Below are positions 25,292 to 34,941 of a DNA stretch of 64,000 nt, one piece after another. How positions within the stretch are numbered: the stretch's first letter is position 1; each line of letters opens with the position of its first letter. A model generated the notes under the pieces. It was not told the origin of the DNA and did no database searches. It worked only from the letters and a program-made list of their open reading frames with translations. Source of the DNA: Paludibacteraceae bacterium (lineage in GTDB: Bacteria > Bacteroidota > Bacteroidia > Bacteroidales > Paludibacteraceae). The position numbers were made by a program, and so were the translations under genes. The DNA lies in the NCBI GenBank assembly GCA_016937795.1, contig JAFGVV010000032.1:1-64000 (forward strand), given 5' to 3'.

Positions 25292-27070
25292 TTACCAACC
25301 CGGATTTTGAATCATTCTGCTGTTTTTTATCACTTCTGAATATGGAAGCGGATACAAATACCGTCGCTCTTCAAAGTTTACAGTCAGTACATCAACCTCG
25401 GTATAAACCACTGAAGTCAGATTTTTTACAATACTCATCCCTTTGAGCGGATTCCGGAATACATCTTCGGCAATACGCCAGCGTCGTATATCCCAATATC
25501 GTTGTTCCTCGAAGGCCATTTCAATACGACGTTCGTTTTGTATTGCTTTTCGCATTTCTTCTTTTGTCATATTGGCTTTCAATCCATACAATTTATCGGA
25601 ACCTGCAGCAATAGCCACCCTTTTTCTCAGTAAAATCAGCGCATCATAAACTTCCTGCGATGGTGCATCCAGGTATTCGTTTTGTGCTTCGGCGTAATTG
25701 AGCAAAATTTCGGCATAGCGAAAGATGACCCATAAATGATAACCGTTGCTGTATTCGGTGGCACCGGAAAAATTACCCATAAACTTGCGCATGTAATAAC
25801 TTGTGCGGGTATATTCGGCTGAGTTGGTCGGATTGTTAGCTCCTCCACGATATGTTTCGAGGACACGACCAAGCCAGTTTGCTCCATTGTAAAGCACTGC
25901 AAGTGAAAGACGCGGATCGCGGTTATCATAAGGTTTCTGTGGATTAAACGGATAAAGTGTACTTTCACCAACCGGTTTTCCATCCTTCATCGGAAAGGCA
26001 TCCACAAGATTCTGTGTAGGATTTGTACGCCCATTGCCAATAGAGTTTCCACTGAATCCTAAGGGTCCGTTTTTGGTTTCCACTTCCTTACTTTGTCCTC
26101 CCTGACGGAAGAAAATCATTTCAGGATTGACCGAAGGACTGTAAAAGCTCAGAAAAATACCCATTTGATTTTTAGCCAGATCAACAGTTTTCCGGCCGGC
26201 CGGACCAAAAGTATTCATAAACTCTTTGGCTGCATCGGCAGCTGCTTTCCAGCGTTCAGCATTATAGGATTCGTAACCTACGAGCGCTTTTTGAGCCGGA
26301 TCGTCGGTACTGACAGGGTTTTCGTTAAACAGTGGACTTGCGGCATACAGTAAGATTCGCGATTTCAGCGCCATTGCCGCTTCGACTGTAGCTGCATGTC
26401 CGTAAACCGCAGCATCGGGCATGGACACCGATCTCAAATCGTATTTAATACTATCGAGTTCGTCCACCATATAGTTGATACATTCTTCGAAAGTATTTCG
26501 AGGCAGTTCCATGTCGTCGCCCAGTTTATAAACCGAATCCATCAGCAGAGGAACCGCGCCGTAACGTTTTAGCAGTTCGAAATAAAAATAAGTTCTCAGG
26601 AAACGGGCTTCAGCCTTCACTGTGTGATTCAGTTTCTTTTGTTCTCCATTGAAATTTGTAAATGTATTTTTAAAAGGTACTACATCAACATTGTTGATAA
26701 TGATATTGGCTTTGCGTATTCCTTCGTAATACTTACCCCAACCCATGTGTGAACTTACCCGATTATTAGCCGTAAATCGCCCGATAGCAAGTTTATATAC
26801 ATCCGGATCGTTTTGATTTATTGAAATGGCATCGTCAGAAGCAGCATCGAGATAATCGCCTCCAATGCCATTGTGCCCGTTGTCGAGAAAACTGTAAGTA
26901 GAGTTCAGTAAATTCAATGCCTGTACACCCATTGAGTCGGTTTTCGAGAAGACATATTCCTCAGTAAACTGATCGACCGGAAAATTTTCGTAACTATCGG
27001 TACACGAAGCCATTAAAAGCAAGCCTGCTCCCACAAACGATGCGAACCATATATTTTGTTTTATCTTCAT
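25292..27070 (-). CDS. SusD-like outer-membrane lipoprotein (copy b)
   Basis: A 592-residue glycan-binding lipoprotein that forms the lid of a SusC transporter. The lipobox LLMASC puts the acylated Cys at residue 23. The helical TPR-like core and C-terminal RagB/SusD motifs are visible: KAEARFLRTYFYFELLKRYG near residue 155, WVIFRYAEILLNYAEAQNE near 450, and AFEEQRYWDIRRWRIAED near 535. It starts 7 bp after the stop of the upstream SusC gene, which is the usual tight susC-susD junction, so that SusC (copy b) is its likely partner. Confidence 0.94.
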   Translation of the reverse strand: MKIKQNIWFASFVGAGLLLMASCTDSYENFPVDQFTEEYVFSKTDSMGVQALNLLNSTYSFLDNGHNGIGGDYLDAASDDAISINQNDPDVYKLAIGRFTANNRVSSHMGWGKYYEGIRKANIIINNVDVVPFKNTFTNFNGEQKKLNHTVKAEARFLRTYFYFELLKRYGAVPLLMDSVYKLGDDMELPRNTFEECINYMVDELDSIKYDLRSVSMPDAAVYGHAATVEAAMALKSRILLYAASPLFNENPVSTDDPAQKALVGYESYNAERWKAAADAAKEFMNTFGPAGRKTVDLAKNQMGIFLSFYSPSVNPEMIFFRQGGQSKEVETKNGPLGFSGNSIGNGRTNPTQNLVDAFPMKDGKPVGESTLYPFNPQKPYDNRDPRLSLAVLYNGANWLGRVLETYRGGANNPTNSAEYTRTSYYMRKFMGNFSGATEYSNGYHLWVIFRYAEILLNYAEAQNEYLDAPSQEVYDALILLRKRVAIAAGSDKLYGLKANMTKEEMRKAIQNERRIEMAFEEQRYWDIRRWRIAEDVFRNPLKGMSIVKNLTSVVYTEVDVLTVNFEERRYLYPLPYSEVIKNSRMIQNPGW

Positions 27071-27077
27071 AACTGCA

Positions 27078-30000
27078 TTAGAATTTAAGATTTACACCAA
27101 CATTCATATTACGCTGAACAGGATAACTTGTGAAACCCACTTCCGGATCGACCAAATCGATGGCCGACAAAGTAAATAGGTTCTGACCTCCGGCAAATAC
27201 TTTCACTCTTATATTTCCGATATATTTCCGGGTAAATGCCTCTGGAAGATTATAAGCCACATTCAGATTTTTGAGACGAATAAAATTACCTGACTTCAGC
27301 CACAGTTCTGTTCCCCAACCATTTCCGTAATTGTAGCTATTGCCACCGGCCGAAAGACGCGGAAAAGTAGCATTATCGGCATTTTCAGGAGTCCAGCGGT
27401 TTAGCAAATGTTCGTATGCCTGACCGTAATGCTGATTTATCTGCATAAAACCTTCGGTAAAATTCCGGTCGCTCAGATAAATATCGCGATTGTAAACGCC
27501 CTGCCAAAGCATTGAGAATTCAAAGCCTTCATACTCAACACCCAAATCGAGACCAAAATATGTAAGCGGTTTGTCGCCACCAATCACTGTTCTGTCGAAC
27601 TCGTCGATAATTCCATCACTGTTTTTATCCACATATTTCATATCTCCGGGTTGAATATTGCTGAAACCCGACATTACAGGATAACCATCGGCAATGTCCT
27701 GAGCTGAAAGAAAACCATCGGTCTGAAGTCCGAAAATAGCTCCCATAGGTTGTCCTGTCCGGTACAGATAATCGTAAGGTTGTTCCTGCTCGTCGATAAA
27801 TATAACTTTACTTTGTTCCAGGTTCCAGTTTCCTGTAATGTAATAATTCAGTTTGCCTGCATTATTCTGATAAGTGAGTGATAACTCTGCACCATATCGT
27901 TTTGATTTACCTATATTTTCAGTAGGATAAGCAGCACCCAACAGTTCAATATTTTTACCACGGGCCTGTAAAAGGTCGAAATAGAAATCGTTGTAATAAT
28001 CGGCTGTAAACTGAAGTTTATCATTCCACAGCGACATATCGAGTCCGACATTCAGTTTGCGGGCTTTTTCCCAGGTAATGAACGGATTGGCCAATGGCTG
28101 ATTTTCGGTGGTAAAGAATCCGCTCGACTGACTGCTTCCCAGCGGATACCATGCAGCACCGTTGTAAGAGTATGTCTGTCGCCAGGTATAATAACCTGAA
28201 TTTGTAATTCCGTTTCCTGTTAATCCGTATACTGCACGGAGTTTCAGTTTATTCAAATCTTCAGCAGTTTCCAGAAAAGCTTCTTTGCTCAAATCCCAAC
28301 CTAAACCCAGAGCATAAAAAGTTCCCCAGCGTTCTCCGGGTGCATACCGGTTGTAATAACTTTCGGTTACAGCGCCCTGTACAAAATACTTTCCGTCGTA
28401 TGCATAAGATACATTGGCCATCAGATTCGATGGAATTTCAGGTAAATCGTAGTTGTTCAGCAAAGTACGTGTATCTGCTTTGAGCGATCCGGAAATGTTG
28501 TGTACGCCAAATTTCCGATCGTAACTCACTGCGATTTGTCCGTACATATCCTGATAATTTCCTACCGAATTAAACACATTAATCTGCGGAGAAGGAGTAT
28601 TATACATGGTGTAACTGGCTGCTCCACTGTCGGCAATTTTATATGCATAAACTGCAGAACGCTTGGTACGGTTGGTCAGCGACCGCGATTGCGTGCTGAC
28701 GCTACCAATAGCCTGAAGCGAAAGACCTTTCACAAGTTTTCCAAAATCGTATTTCAGATTCACACTTCCCAACACATCACGCGCATTGTCCATAATATAG
28801 CCCGAATTCAGTGTTTGCGATTTCAGGTTATTAGTAAATGAGATATTTCCACCCCATGAACCATCAGGGTTTTGCACTGGATATGCCGAGTTTGGAGTTG
28901 TAAAAATGGTATTCATCAAACCGGAATAACCATTTCCGTTTCCACCCGGTTGATTTCCATCCTCAACACGTCCCACAAGCATAATCGCAGCCGAAAAATC
29001 ATCAGTCACATTTACATTTACTTTAGAAGTAATGGAGTATCGCTCGTAACTCAGGTTGGTGTTGTATGAATTATCCGGTGATGTGACGAATAAACCATTT
29101 TCGCCCATATAACCCAGACTTACAAAATACTGAGCTACACTATTTCCTCCAGAAACATTCATATTATATGACTGGGTTGAAGCATTGTCGTTCAGTAATT
29201 CGTCGTACCAGTTCACATTGGGATGTGTATAAGGACTTGTTCCGTTTCTGAATTTTGAAAAATCGTCATAAGTATATACCGGCAGTTTGCCATCGTTTAC
29301 CAGCGCTTCGTTGAGCAAATAAGCATACTGATACGAGTTAAGCGGCTGAGGCGTTTTTATGGAACTATTCACGCCATATCTGCCTGTGAATGACAAATGC
29401 ATTGCACTTTTTGTCGGTTTTTTTGTGGTAATAATGAGCGCTCCTTTTGAGCTTTGCATACCCAGGAACATCGACGAAAGGGCATCCTTTTGAAGCGTAA
29501 TGGATTCGATGGCTTCGGGATCGAGATCGTAGAAATCGCGTTGAATACCGTCCACAATTACTTTTGGAGCCTGACCACGCGAACTCACATAAAACTCTGA
29601 GTTGTCGCTGAAAATGCCACGGCCAAACACAGGAACAAGTCCTGAAAGATCATTGTTATAATTGGCCGAAGTATAATGTTCGCGAGCCCCACGGCTCTGG
29701 ATTATCTGCAAACCGGCAATACGACCAGTCATGGCGGGAATCACAGTGCTCCCGATTGTTTTTGTAAGCTGATTGTTGTACACCGACGAGGCCGAACCCA
29801 CAAAACTATCTTCGTCAACCAAATCGCCATAAGGGCCATTTAGCAATGCACTGGTATTTATAAAGCGTTCCTGCAAGTGTACACGAACACCTTTTTTTAT
29901 ATCTGTATCATTGATTTTCACTTCACGATAAAGAAATCCTTTATGCCTGAATGTCAGCACATCATTTAATTTAAAACCCAGATCAAAATAACCTGCCACA

Positions 30001-30194
30001 TCTGTTTTAGTAAGGCTATTACTGCCTTTTATACTTATTTCCACATCCGAAACAGGATTTCCATAAGTATCGAGTACAATATTTTCGACAGGCAAGCCAG
30101 GATTGCTGTCCTGCGCATTTACACTTACTGTCAGCAGCGCCCACACCGATATAAATACTATCAGATATTTGTATTTACTATTCAACATATACAT
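27078..30194 (-). CDS. SusC-like TonB-dependent outer-membrane transporter (copy b)
   Basis: A 1,038-residue transporter with signal peptide (a start at the second Met, 30188, is also possible). The N-terminal carboxypeptidase-like domain (GNPVSDVEISIKGSN) lacks the usual downstream DEVVVVGYG box; instead there is ERFINTSALLNGPYGDLVDEDSF. The plug has GRIAGLQIIQSRG, KVIVDGIQRDFYDLDPEAIESITLQKDA and SKGALIITTKKP. The barrel ends NVGVNLKF. Its divergence from copy a suggests a different ligand or a paralogous pair. It is tightly followed by SusD copy b. Confidence 0.92.
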   Translation of the reverse strand: MYMLNSKYKYLIVFISVWALLTVSVNAQDSNPGLPVENIVLDTYGNPVSDVEISIKGSNSLTKTDVAGYFDLGFKLNDVLTFRHKGFLYREVKINDTDIKKGVRVHLQERFINTSALLNGPYGDLVDEDSFVGSASSVYNNQLTKTIGSTVIPAMTGRIAGLQIIQSRGAREHYTSANYNNDLSGLVPVFGRGIFSDNSEFYVSSRGQAPKVIVDGIQRDFYDLDPEAIESITLQKDALSSMFLGMQSSKGALIITTKKPTKSAMHLSFTGRYGVNSSIKTPQPLNSYQYAYLLNEALVNDGKLPVYTYDDFSKFRNGTSPYTHPNVNWYDELLNDNASTQSYNMNVSGGNSVAQYFVSLGYMGENGLFVTSPDNSYNTNLSYERYSITSKVNVNVTDDFSAAIMLVGRVEDGNQPGGNGNGYSGLMNTIFTTPNSAYPVQNPDGSWGGNISFTNNLKSQTLNSGYIMDNARDVLGSVNLKYDFGKLVKGLSLQAIGSVSTQSRSLTNRTKRSAVYAYKIADSGAASYTMYNTPSPQINVFNSVGNYQDMYGQIAVSYDRKFGVHNISGSLKADTRTLLNNYDLPEIPSNLMANVSYAYDGKYFVQGAVTESYYNRYAPGERWGTFYALGLGWDLSKEAFLETAEDLNKLKLRAVYGLTGNGITNSGYYTWRQTYSYNGAAWYPLGSSQSSGFFTTENQPLANPFITWEKARKLNVGLDMSLWNDKLQFTADYYNDFYFDLLQARGKNIELLGAAYPTENIGKSKRYGAELSLTYQNNAGKLNYYITGNWNLEQSKVIFIDEQEQPYDYLYRTGQPMGAIFGLQTDGFLSAQDIADGYPVMSGFSNIQPGDMKYVDKNSDGIIDEFDRTVIGGDKPLTYFGLDLGVEYEGFEFSMLWQGVYNRDIYLSDRNFTEGFMQINQHYGQAYEHLLNRWTPENADNATFPRLSAGGNSYNYGNGWGTELWLKSGNFIRLKNLNVAYNLPEAFTRKYIGNIRVKVFAGGQNLFTLSAIDLVDPEVGFTSYPVQRNMNVGVNLKF

Positions 30195-30216
30195 TAATTT
30201 TTTGGTCAGTAAATAT

Positions 30217-31290
30217 TTAATCGCACACCATTTCGAAAGTAAACGGAACTTTTTCGCCTACAATAGGGATTTCATCGATTGCTAAATCATCGTCGGATCT
30301 GGTAATGGTGATTGATCTGTTTGCGTTGCTGAAAATATATTCGATTTTTTTAATCGTTTTTCCGTCAGACACATTGAAAAAACCTGCGGGCCACATTGTC
30401 AGACTATAGAGCTGATTATATTGCGACTCACGTTTGAGAAGTGTTTTAGCTGTCTTTTCGTTTACAGTTGAAATGACTGCTCCGCTTTCGTCATAAGCAG
30501 TTCCTTCAAAATAAATTTCACTTTCAGCACTCAAATCATTTTCAAAGACTCCGGCGTTGAAGCTGAAAGTCACATAATCGTCCTGCAAAGCTGCCAGAGG
30601 CTGCACTTTATTGAAATGCTCACTGCTATAATCCACAAGTAAACCTTTACCACCAAACACTTCAAAAGGAGTATCGCTGAATTTTACTTTTTTATGATCG
30701 GTACCGCTGCTAATTCCATCATCGGTATGGTTTACAAAAAATCCGAGATAAGCTTTCAGATTCTGTTCTCCCACATTGGTACGAATAAAAATTGTGTAAA
30801 TGGGCTTGTCTCCATTGAAAATCGACCATTTTTCATCTGTCATGAAAGTGACCCATTCCATATCCGACAACACATTGGGACCCACGCCATAATCCTGCAT
30901 CAGCGCTTCAGCCCAGGTTCTGCCACCCGCATTTTTCGGGAGAACCGATTCAGGCACTACCGACATTTTCAACTCTTCATCTGCATTTGTATGCAAAGTG
31001 GTGGTATAAGTAACATTAGCATTCTGACGGACATTCCATGACTTGGGAGCAAGAAACGAAACCACAAACTGCACATCGCCATGATCTTCTTTACAATCGA
31101 TGTGACCTTTCATGCTGAATGTCGCCACAGTTCCAGCTTTGGCTTTAGCTGCCTCGGTACCGTTTTCCTGAAGTTGCGTAATGGACACACTATCGATATA
31201 CACACAACCAAACAAAAACAGGGCAACACCTGTTAACAGCCATAAGGCTTTGGAACGTGTTTTTCCTTTAGTATTAAATTTTATCTTCAT
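30217..31290 (-). CDS. DUF4961-like lipoprotein of the mannan locus
   Basis: A 357-residue lipoprotein; lipobox LFLFGC with Cys near residue 29. The sequence after it is beta-rich, with FSMKGHIDCKEDHGDVQFVVSFL near 60 and VTFMTDEKWSIFNG near 150. The pattern resembles the DUF4961 lipoproteins that sit beside DUF5004 proteins and SusC genes in Bacteroidota loci, although the match is by recall only. It is probably exposed on the surface and may bind glycan. It lies between the DUF5004-like gene and SusC copy b, with short gaps on both sides. Confidence 0.65.
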   Translation of the reverse strand: MKIKFNTKGKTRSKALWLLTGVALFLFGCVYIDSVSITQLQENGTEAAKAKAGTVATFSMKGHIDCKEDHGDVQFVVSFLAPKSWNVRQNANVTYTTTLHTNADEELKMSVVPESVLPKNAGGRTWAEALMQDYGVGPNVLSDMEWVTFMTDEKWSIFNGDKPIYTIFIRTNVGEQNLKAYLGFFVNHTDDGISSGTDHKKVKFSDTPFEVFGGKGLLVDYSSEHFNKVQPLAALQDDYVTFSFNAGVFENDLSAESEIYFEGTAYDESGAVISTVNEKTAKTLLKRESQYNQLYSLTMWPAGFFNVSDGKTIKKIEYIFSNANRSITITRSDDDLAIDEIPIVGEKVPFTFEMVCD

Positions 31291-31316
31291 ATCTTTATTT
31301 GTTTACACCTCAGTCA

Positions 31317-31769
31317 TCAATTCTTCTCAATTCTTTCAAACACATACACATAAGTATTGCTATAACAACCCGGGCTAAGCGTTATGGAAATAATGCGTTT
31401 TCCGGCCACTATGGGGTATTTTAATCCGATGGTGACATCAGACTGAGCATTATTTTCCTGTAAAATCAGGTTGAAGGGATATTGCGGATCATCCACACGC
31501 CATTGTCCATCTTGTTTTACTGCAAAAGGCAAATAGTTTTCGATAGTGTAACTTCCATCAGGATTCAGATTTAATTTGAATTTGCTGAAATCCATGGTTC
31601 TGCTAATGTCCACACCATTTCGGGATACTGTGCTTAACTGCCAGCTTCCGGCCAGATCTTTTATGCTTTCGCCATATTCGCTGAATTCACTGTTGGTAAA
31701 TACATCGCAGGCCGAAAAAGACATCATAACCGACAATAAAAGGGTTACAATTATGGGAGATAGTTTCAT
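31317..31769 (-). CDS. DUF5004-like (lipocalin-like) lipoprotein
   Basis: A 150-residue lipoprotein: lipobox MSFSAC with Cys at 20, then a small beta-barrel-like domain starting DLAGSWQLSTVSRNGVDI and continuing LNLNPDGSYTIENYLPFAVKQDG and GQWRVDD. This is the lipocalin-like pattern of DUF5004 or related small PUL proteins. It lies 21 bp after SusD copy a and 26 bp before the DUF4961-like gene, so it is part of the same operon. No function is established. Confidence 0.65.
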   Translation of the reverse strand: MKLSPIIVTLLLSVMMSFSACDVFTNSEFSEYGESIKDLAGSWQLSTVSRNGVDISRTMDFSKFKLNLNPDGSYTIENYLPFAVKQDGQWRVDDPQYPFNLILQENNAQSDVTIGLKYPIVAGKRIISITLSPGCYSNTYVYVFERIEKN

Positions 31770-31790
31770 TTTGCTTTGATTTTTAATTGA

Positions 31791-33668
31791 TTATTGCACA
31801 TCATCAGCCGAATAGTACGGATTCTGTAAAAGCGACGAAGATTTAATTACTTCGTTGTATGGAATTGGCCAGAAATACATGGCTGTACGGAAAGTATGTT
31901 TACCTACCTCAAATTCGCTCGAAGTTTTAGTGCCATCAGTATTTACAGTAATTTCAAGTCCGTGCATTACTTTGTTGCCGGTTGTTTCAGCTATTTTCCA
32001 ACGTCTCACATCAAAAAAGCGATGTCCTTCGAATGCCAGTTCAAGTCTTCGTTCAAGTCTGATAGCTTCGCGCATTTCGTCTTTCGTCATGCTGGCTTTG
32101 AGTCCGTACATATCATCAACTCCGGGCTGAATTCCCGCTCTTGCTCTGATGACTTTCAAGGCATCGTACACACTGCAATACTGATCGCTGTGTAGCGGTC
32201 CGTAATACTCGTTGGCAGCTTCGGCATAATTGAGTAAAGATTCTGAATAACGAACCAATGGACGACTTTGGGGAACTCCGATAAATGTATTTCCACAGGT
32301 TGCTCTGCTCACAGTTTTCTTTACATAAAATCCTGTGGGAGTTCCGGCATGTACAGCATCGAGTGTAGCTCCGGGTCCTGTTGAAATACGAATGGGAGTA
32401 TAAGTAGATGTTCCTGTACAGAAATAACCACCATCGAAAAGCACTGAATTATTGAAACGCGGATCTCTGTACTGACTTGGTTTGAATACATCGTAAGGAT
32501 ATTGACTTTCGCCAATGGGTTTTCCATCGATCATTGGAAATGCGTCGGCAAGTTCCTTGTACACATAACCCGATTCTGCGCTTCCACCACTTGTAGGAGG
32601 CCCGAAACGTCGTTCGCGTCCGTTGCCTTTTGCAGCTGTTTTGTCCAGAATAATTTCGCAAAAAGCACCACCTCTGAATGTTTCACCCTCTTTGTTCTGT
32701 GTAAAATTGGCAAAGTCGGATGCCATTGAAGTGACAGCATAGAAGCCCCAGCCTAATTCAGGACTTGAGTTATCGTCGTTGGCACTACCTGTCTGATCCC
32801 ACTTGAATAATTTGTATTCGTTCAGAGCAATAATATCGCGTGCAGCTTCGTAAGCCAGTTTCCAGCGTTCAGGATCATTTTGGGGATATCCCAACAGAAG
32901 TTTATAATCCATCGAAGGGGCATTTTCGTCGGAGATGCCGTTGTGAAGTTTACTGGCTGCGTACAACAATACGCGCGATTTCAGAGCCATGCATGCAGCC
33001 TCGCTGATACGACCATAATCGCGACCGGTACGACGCACCGGCAACACATTGGAACTGATAATTGCATCGCACTCACTCACAATGTAGTTAACACAATCTT
33101 CGTAAGTATCGCGTGTCATTTTCATTTCATCGTCGATTTCGTAAATCACATCGCCGATGAGTGGAACACCGCCATAATGCCGTAAAAGTATGCCATAATA
33201 CCAAGCTCTCAGGAAGCGTGCTTCAGCAATGTATTGCGATTTAATTCTTTCATCCACAGGAGAATCGACCACATATTTCAGAAAAATATTTACCCTGCGA
33301 ATGTTTGAGTAACACTTTTCCCAGGCATCTTTTGAAACCAGCACCGGATTGACAGTTCCTGTAGCAAACATTACATCGGTGGTAATGGTCGATGTACGTC
33401 TGAAACGGGCTTCATCGCTGGCTGTTTGCAGGCCTCCGAAGAAATTTGTCCAGCCATACACTGTCATCGAAAAACGATCGGGATCGGTATCGAAGCCAAT
33501 TTCGCGGTAAATTTCATTGAGAAAACCTGCGGTGTAAGTACTATCCGAAAAAACAACCTTTCGGTTGAGATCGGAAGTTTCAGTTTCATCCAGAAATCCG
33601 TTGTCGGAGCACGAAACCAGTCCGGCAAGCGCAATAAGGATGAAAAATACTGATAATTTATTCCACAT
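31791..33668 (-). CDS. SusD-like outer-membrane lipoprotein (copy a)
   Basis: The ATG at 33668 is chosen because it gives a compact lipoprotein signal (MWNKLSVFFILIALAGLVSC); an in-frame ATG exists 30 bp upstream. The protein then has 625 residues. SusD features include QYIAEARFLRAWYYGILLRHYGG, RLELAFEGHRFFDVRRWKIAE and LVRYSESLLNYAEAANEY. Unusually, it precedes rather than follows the SusC genes of the operon. The 109-bp gap to the GH130 gene holds the conserved two-box promoter motif and leader (33679-33768), so this gene probably starts an extra transcript within the locus. Confidence 0.92.
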   Translation of the reverse strand: MWNKLSVFFILIALAGLVSCSDNGFLDETETSDLNRKVVFSDSTYTAGFLNEIYREIGFDTDPDRFSMTVYGWTNFFGGLQTASDEARFRRTSTITTDVMFATGTVNPVLVSKDAWEKCYSNIRRVNIFLKYVVDSPVDERIKSQYIAEARFLRAWYYGILLRHYGGVPLIGDVIYEIDDEMKMTRDTYEDCVNYIVSECDAIISSNVLPVRRTGRDYGRISEAACMALKSRVLLYAASKLHNGISDENAPSMDYKLLLGYPQNDPERWKLAYEAARDIIALNEYKLFKWDQTGSANDDNSSPELGWGFYAVTSMASDFANFTQNKEGETFRGGAFCEIILDKTAAKGNGRERRFGPPTSGGSAESGYVYKELADAFPMIDGKPIGESQYPYDVFKPSQYRDPRFNNSVLFDGGYFCTGTSTYTPIRISTGPGATLDAVHAGTPTGFYVKKTVSRATCGNTFIGVPQSRPLVRYSESLLNYAEAANEYYGPLHSDQYCSVYDALKVIRARAGIQPGVDDMYGLKASMTKDEMREAIRLERRLELAFEGHRFFDVRRWKIAETTGNKVMHGLEITVNTDGTKTSSEFEVGKHTFRTAMYFWPIPYNEVIKSSSLLQNPYYSADDVQ

Positions 33669-33678
33669 ATTTTTTAGT

Positions 33679-33768
33679 ATTAAATTTAATATTTTCATGA
33701 ATCAGATATTACTGAGAATATTCTGAAGCTTACATTTATAAGACGAATTCACAGCAATAAACCATTAA
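33679..33768 (-). promoter_or_regulatory. ECF-like promoter and conserved leader, copy A
   Basis: On the minus strand TTAATGGT and CGTCTTATA are separated by 15 bases; the CGTC core (33742-33745) lies 74 bases from the start codon at 33668. The leader word at 33709-33726 and the palindrome ATTAAATTTAAT (33679-33690) also recur upstream of the T9SS gene at 20581. The box order and spacing resemble ECF sigma promoters, whose -10 is often CGTC. Confidence 0.65.
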
Positions 33769-33777
33769 GCCGGAAAA

Positions 33778-34899
33778 TCAATTTTTTGTTTCTGCCGGAT
33801 CGAAAACGGCCACTCCTACTTTTGAGTCGGCACAACCGTAATACAGGAACCATTTTTTCTTAAAATAAACCAAACCTTCGATAAACACTGTGCCTGCCGG
33901 ATACTGACCACTTTTTTCAAAATCTTCCTGCGGAATCAGAAATGGTTTGTCGAGACGGTTGAGCAAACGGGTAGGATCAGTCGCATCGAAAAGAGCCTGA
34001 CCTGCACAATAAGCATTTGTTACATAGGCAGGATCGCCTTCACCGGCTTTATTTTTTCCGTTATAAAGCAGAATAATACCTTTTTCGGTAAGAATTGCGG
34101 GAGGTCCGCATTCGGTAAGATCGCTATCGAAAGATCCTTTGCGGGGTGACATAAGTACTTTCAGTTCATTTTTTTCATCCAGTATCGGAGTCCATTTTTT
34201 CAAATCGTCGGAAACAGCTCCATAAATGACATATTCTCCCCAATACATGAAGTATTTACCATTAATTTTGCTGATGACCAATTTATCGTTTTTAAGTGTA
34301 GTAAGAATGCTTGAAGCTTTCGACCATGTATTCAGAAAACGACCATCATACGCCTCGGCAAACACAGGTCCGTGTTTCTCCCATTTAACCAAATCTTTTG
34401 AAGTGGCCACACACAGTCGGGCTTTATCGCGATTCCAGGCAGTATAGAAAATCACAAAAGTTCCATCTTCGGTCACCGACACGCGCGGATCTTCGCATCC
34501 ACCCGGCCATTCGTAGGTTTTATTATTATCCTTGTCCGGGAAAATTACCGGAGCCTGATTTTTTTTCATTGAGAATCCATCTTCCGATTCAGCCAGTGCA
34601 ATTCGCGATACGCGTGTACCGATGCCAACTGACGAATTATCCTCAGCACGGTAAAGCACACAAATTTTTCCATCTTTGACCACTGCTCCTGGATTAAATG
34701 CGTCGCTTTCCTCCCAACGTACGTCGGCATTGTTCATCGGACAATGAAAAACAGATGTTGAATCGGGTTGAAGAACAGGATTTACACCTAGCGGACGTAC
34801 AAATTCGCCCAATGGAAATTCAGGCTGATAAGCTTTACCGCGATTACTGCAAGAGCAAAATACTGCTATTGATATTAATACGAAAAATAATTGTTTCAT
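33778..34899 (-). CDS. GH130 family beta-mannosidase or mannoside phosphorylase, lipoprotein
   Basis: A 373-residue five-bladed propeller enzyme of family GH130, which acts on beta-mannosides. The motifs GGCEDPRVSV (near residue 130), KASSILT and ECGPPAILTEKGIILLYNGKN (near 265) are family hallmarks. The N-terminus is a lipoprotein signal (VFCSCS, Cys near 17), so the protein is exported. Phosphorylases of this family usually have YHG, with a phosphate-binding His, where this protein has YNG. Together with export, this favours a hydrolase such as the beta-1,2-mannosidases. It lies between the GH92 genes and SusD copy a. Confidence 0.85.
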   Translation of the reverse strand: MKQLFFVLISIAVFCSCSNRGKAYQPEFPLGEFVRPLGVNPVLQPDSTSVFHCPMNNADVRWEESDAFNPGAVVKDGKICVLYRAEDNSSVGIGTRVSRIALAESEDGFSMKKNQAPVIFPDKDNNKTYEWPGGCEDPRVSVTEDGTFVIFYTAWNRDKARLCVATSKDLVKWEKHGPVFAEAYDGRFLNTWSKASSILTTLKNDKLVISKINGKYFMYWGEYVIYGAVSDDLKKWTPILDEKNELKVLMSPRKGSFDSDLTECGPPAILTEKGIILLYNGKNKAGEGDPAYVTNAYCAGQALFDATDPTRLLNRLDKPFLIPQEDFEKSGQYPAGTVFIEGLVYFKKKWFLYYGCADSKVGVAVFDPAETKN

Positions 34900-34941
34900 T
34901 TGTATGTGATTGGGATTAAGATTGCTAAGTAAAATATGAAT

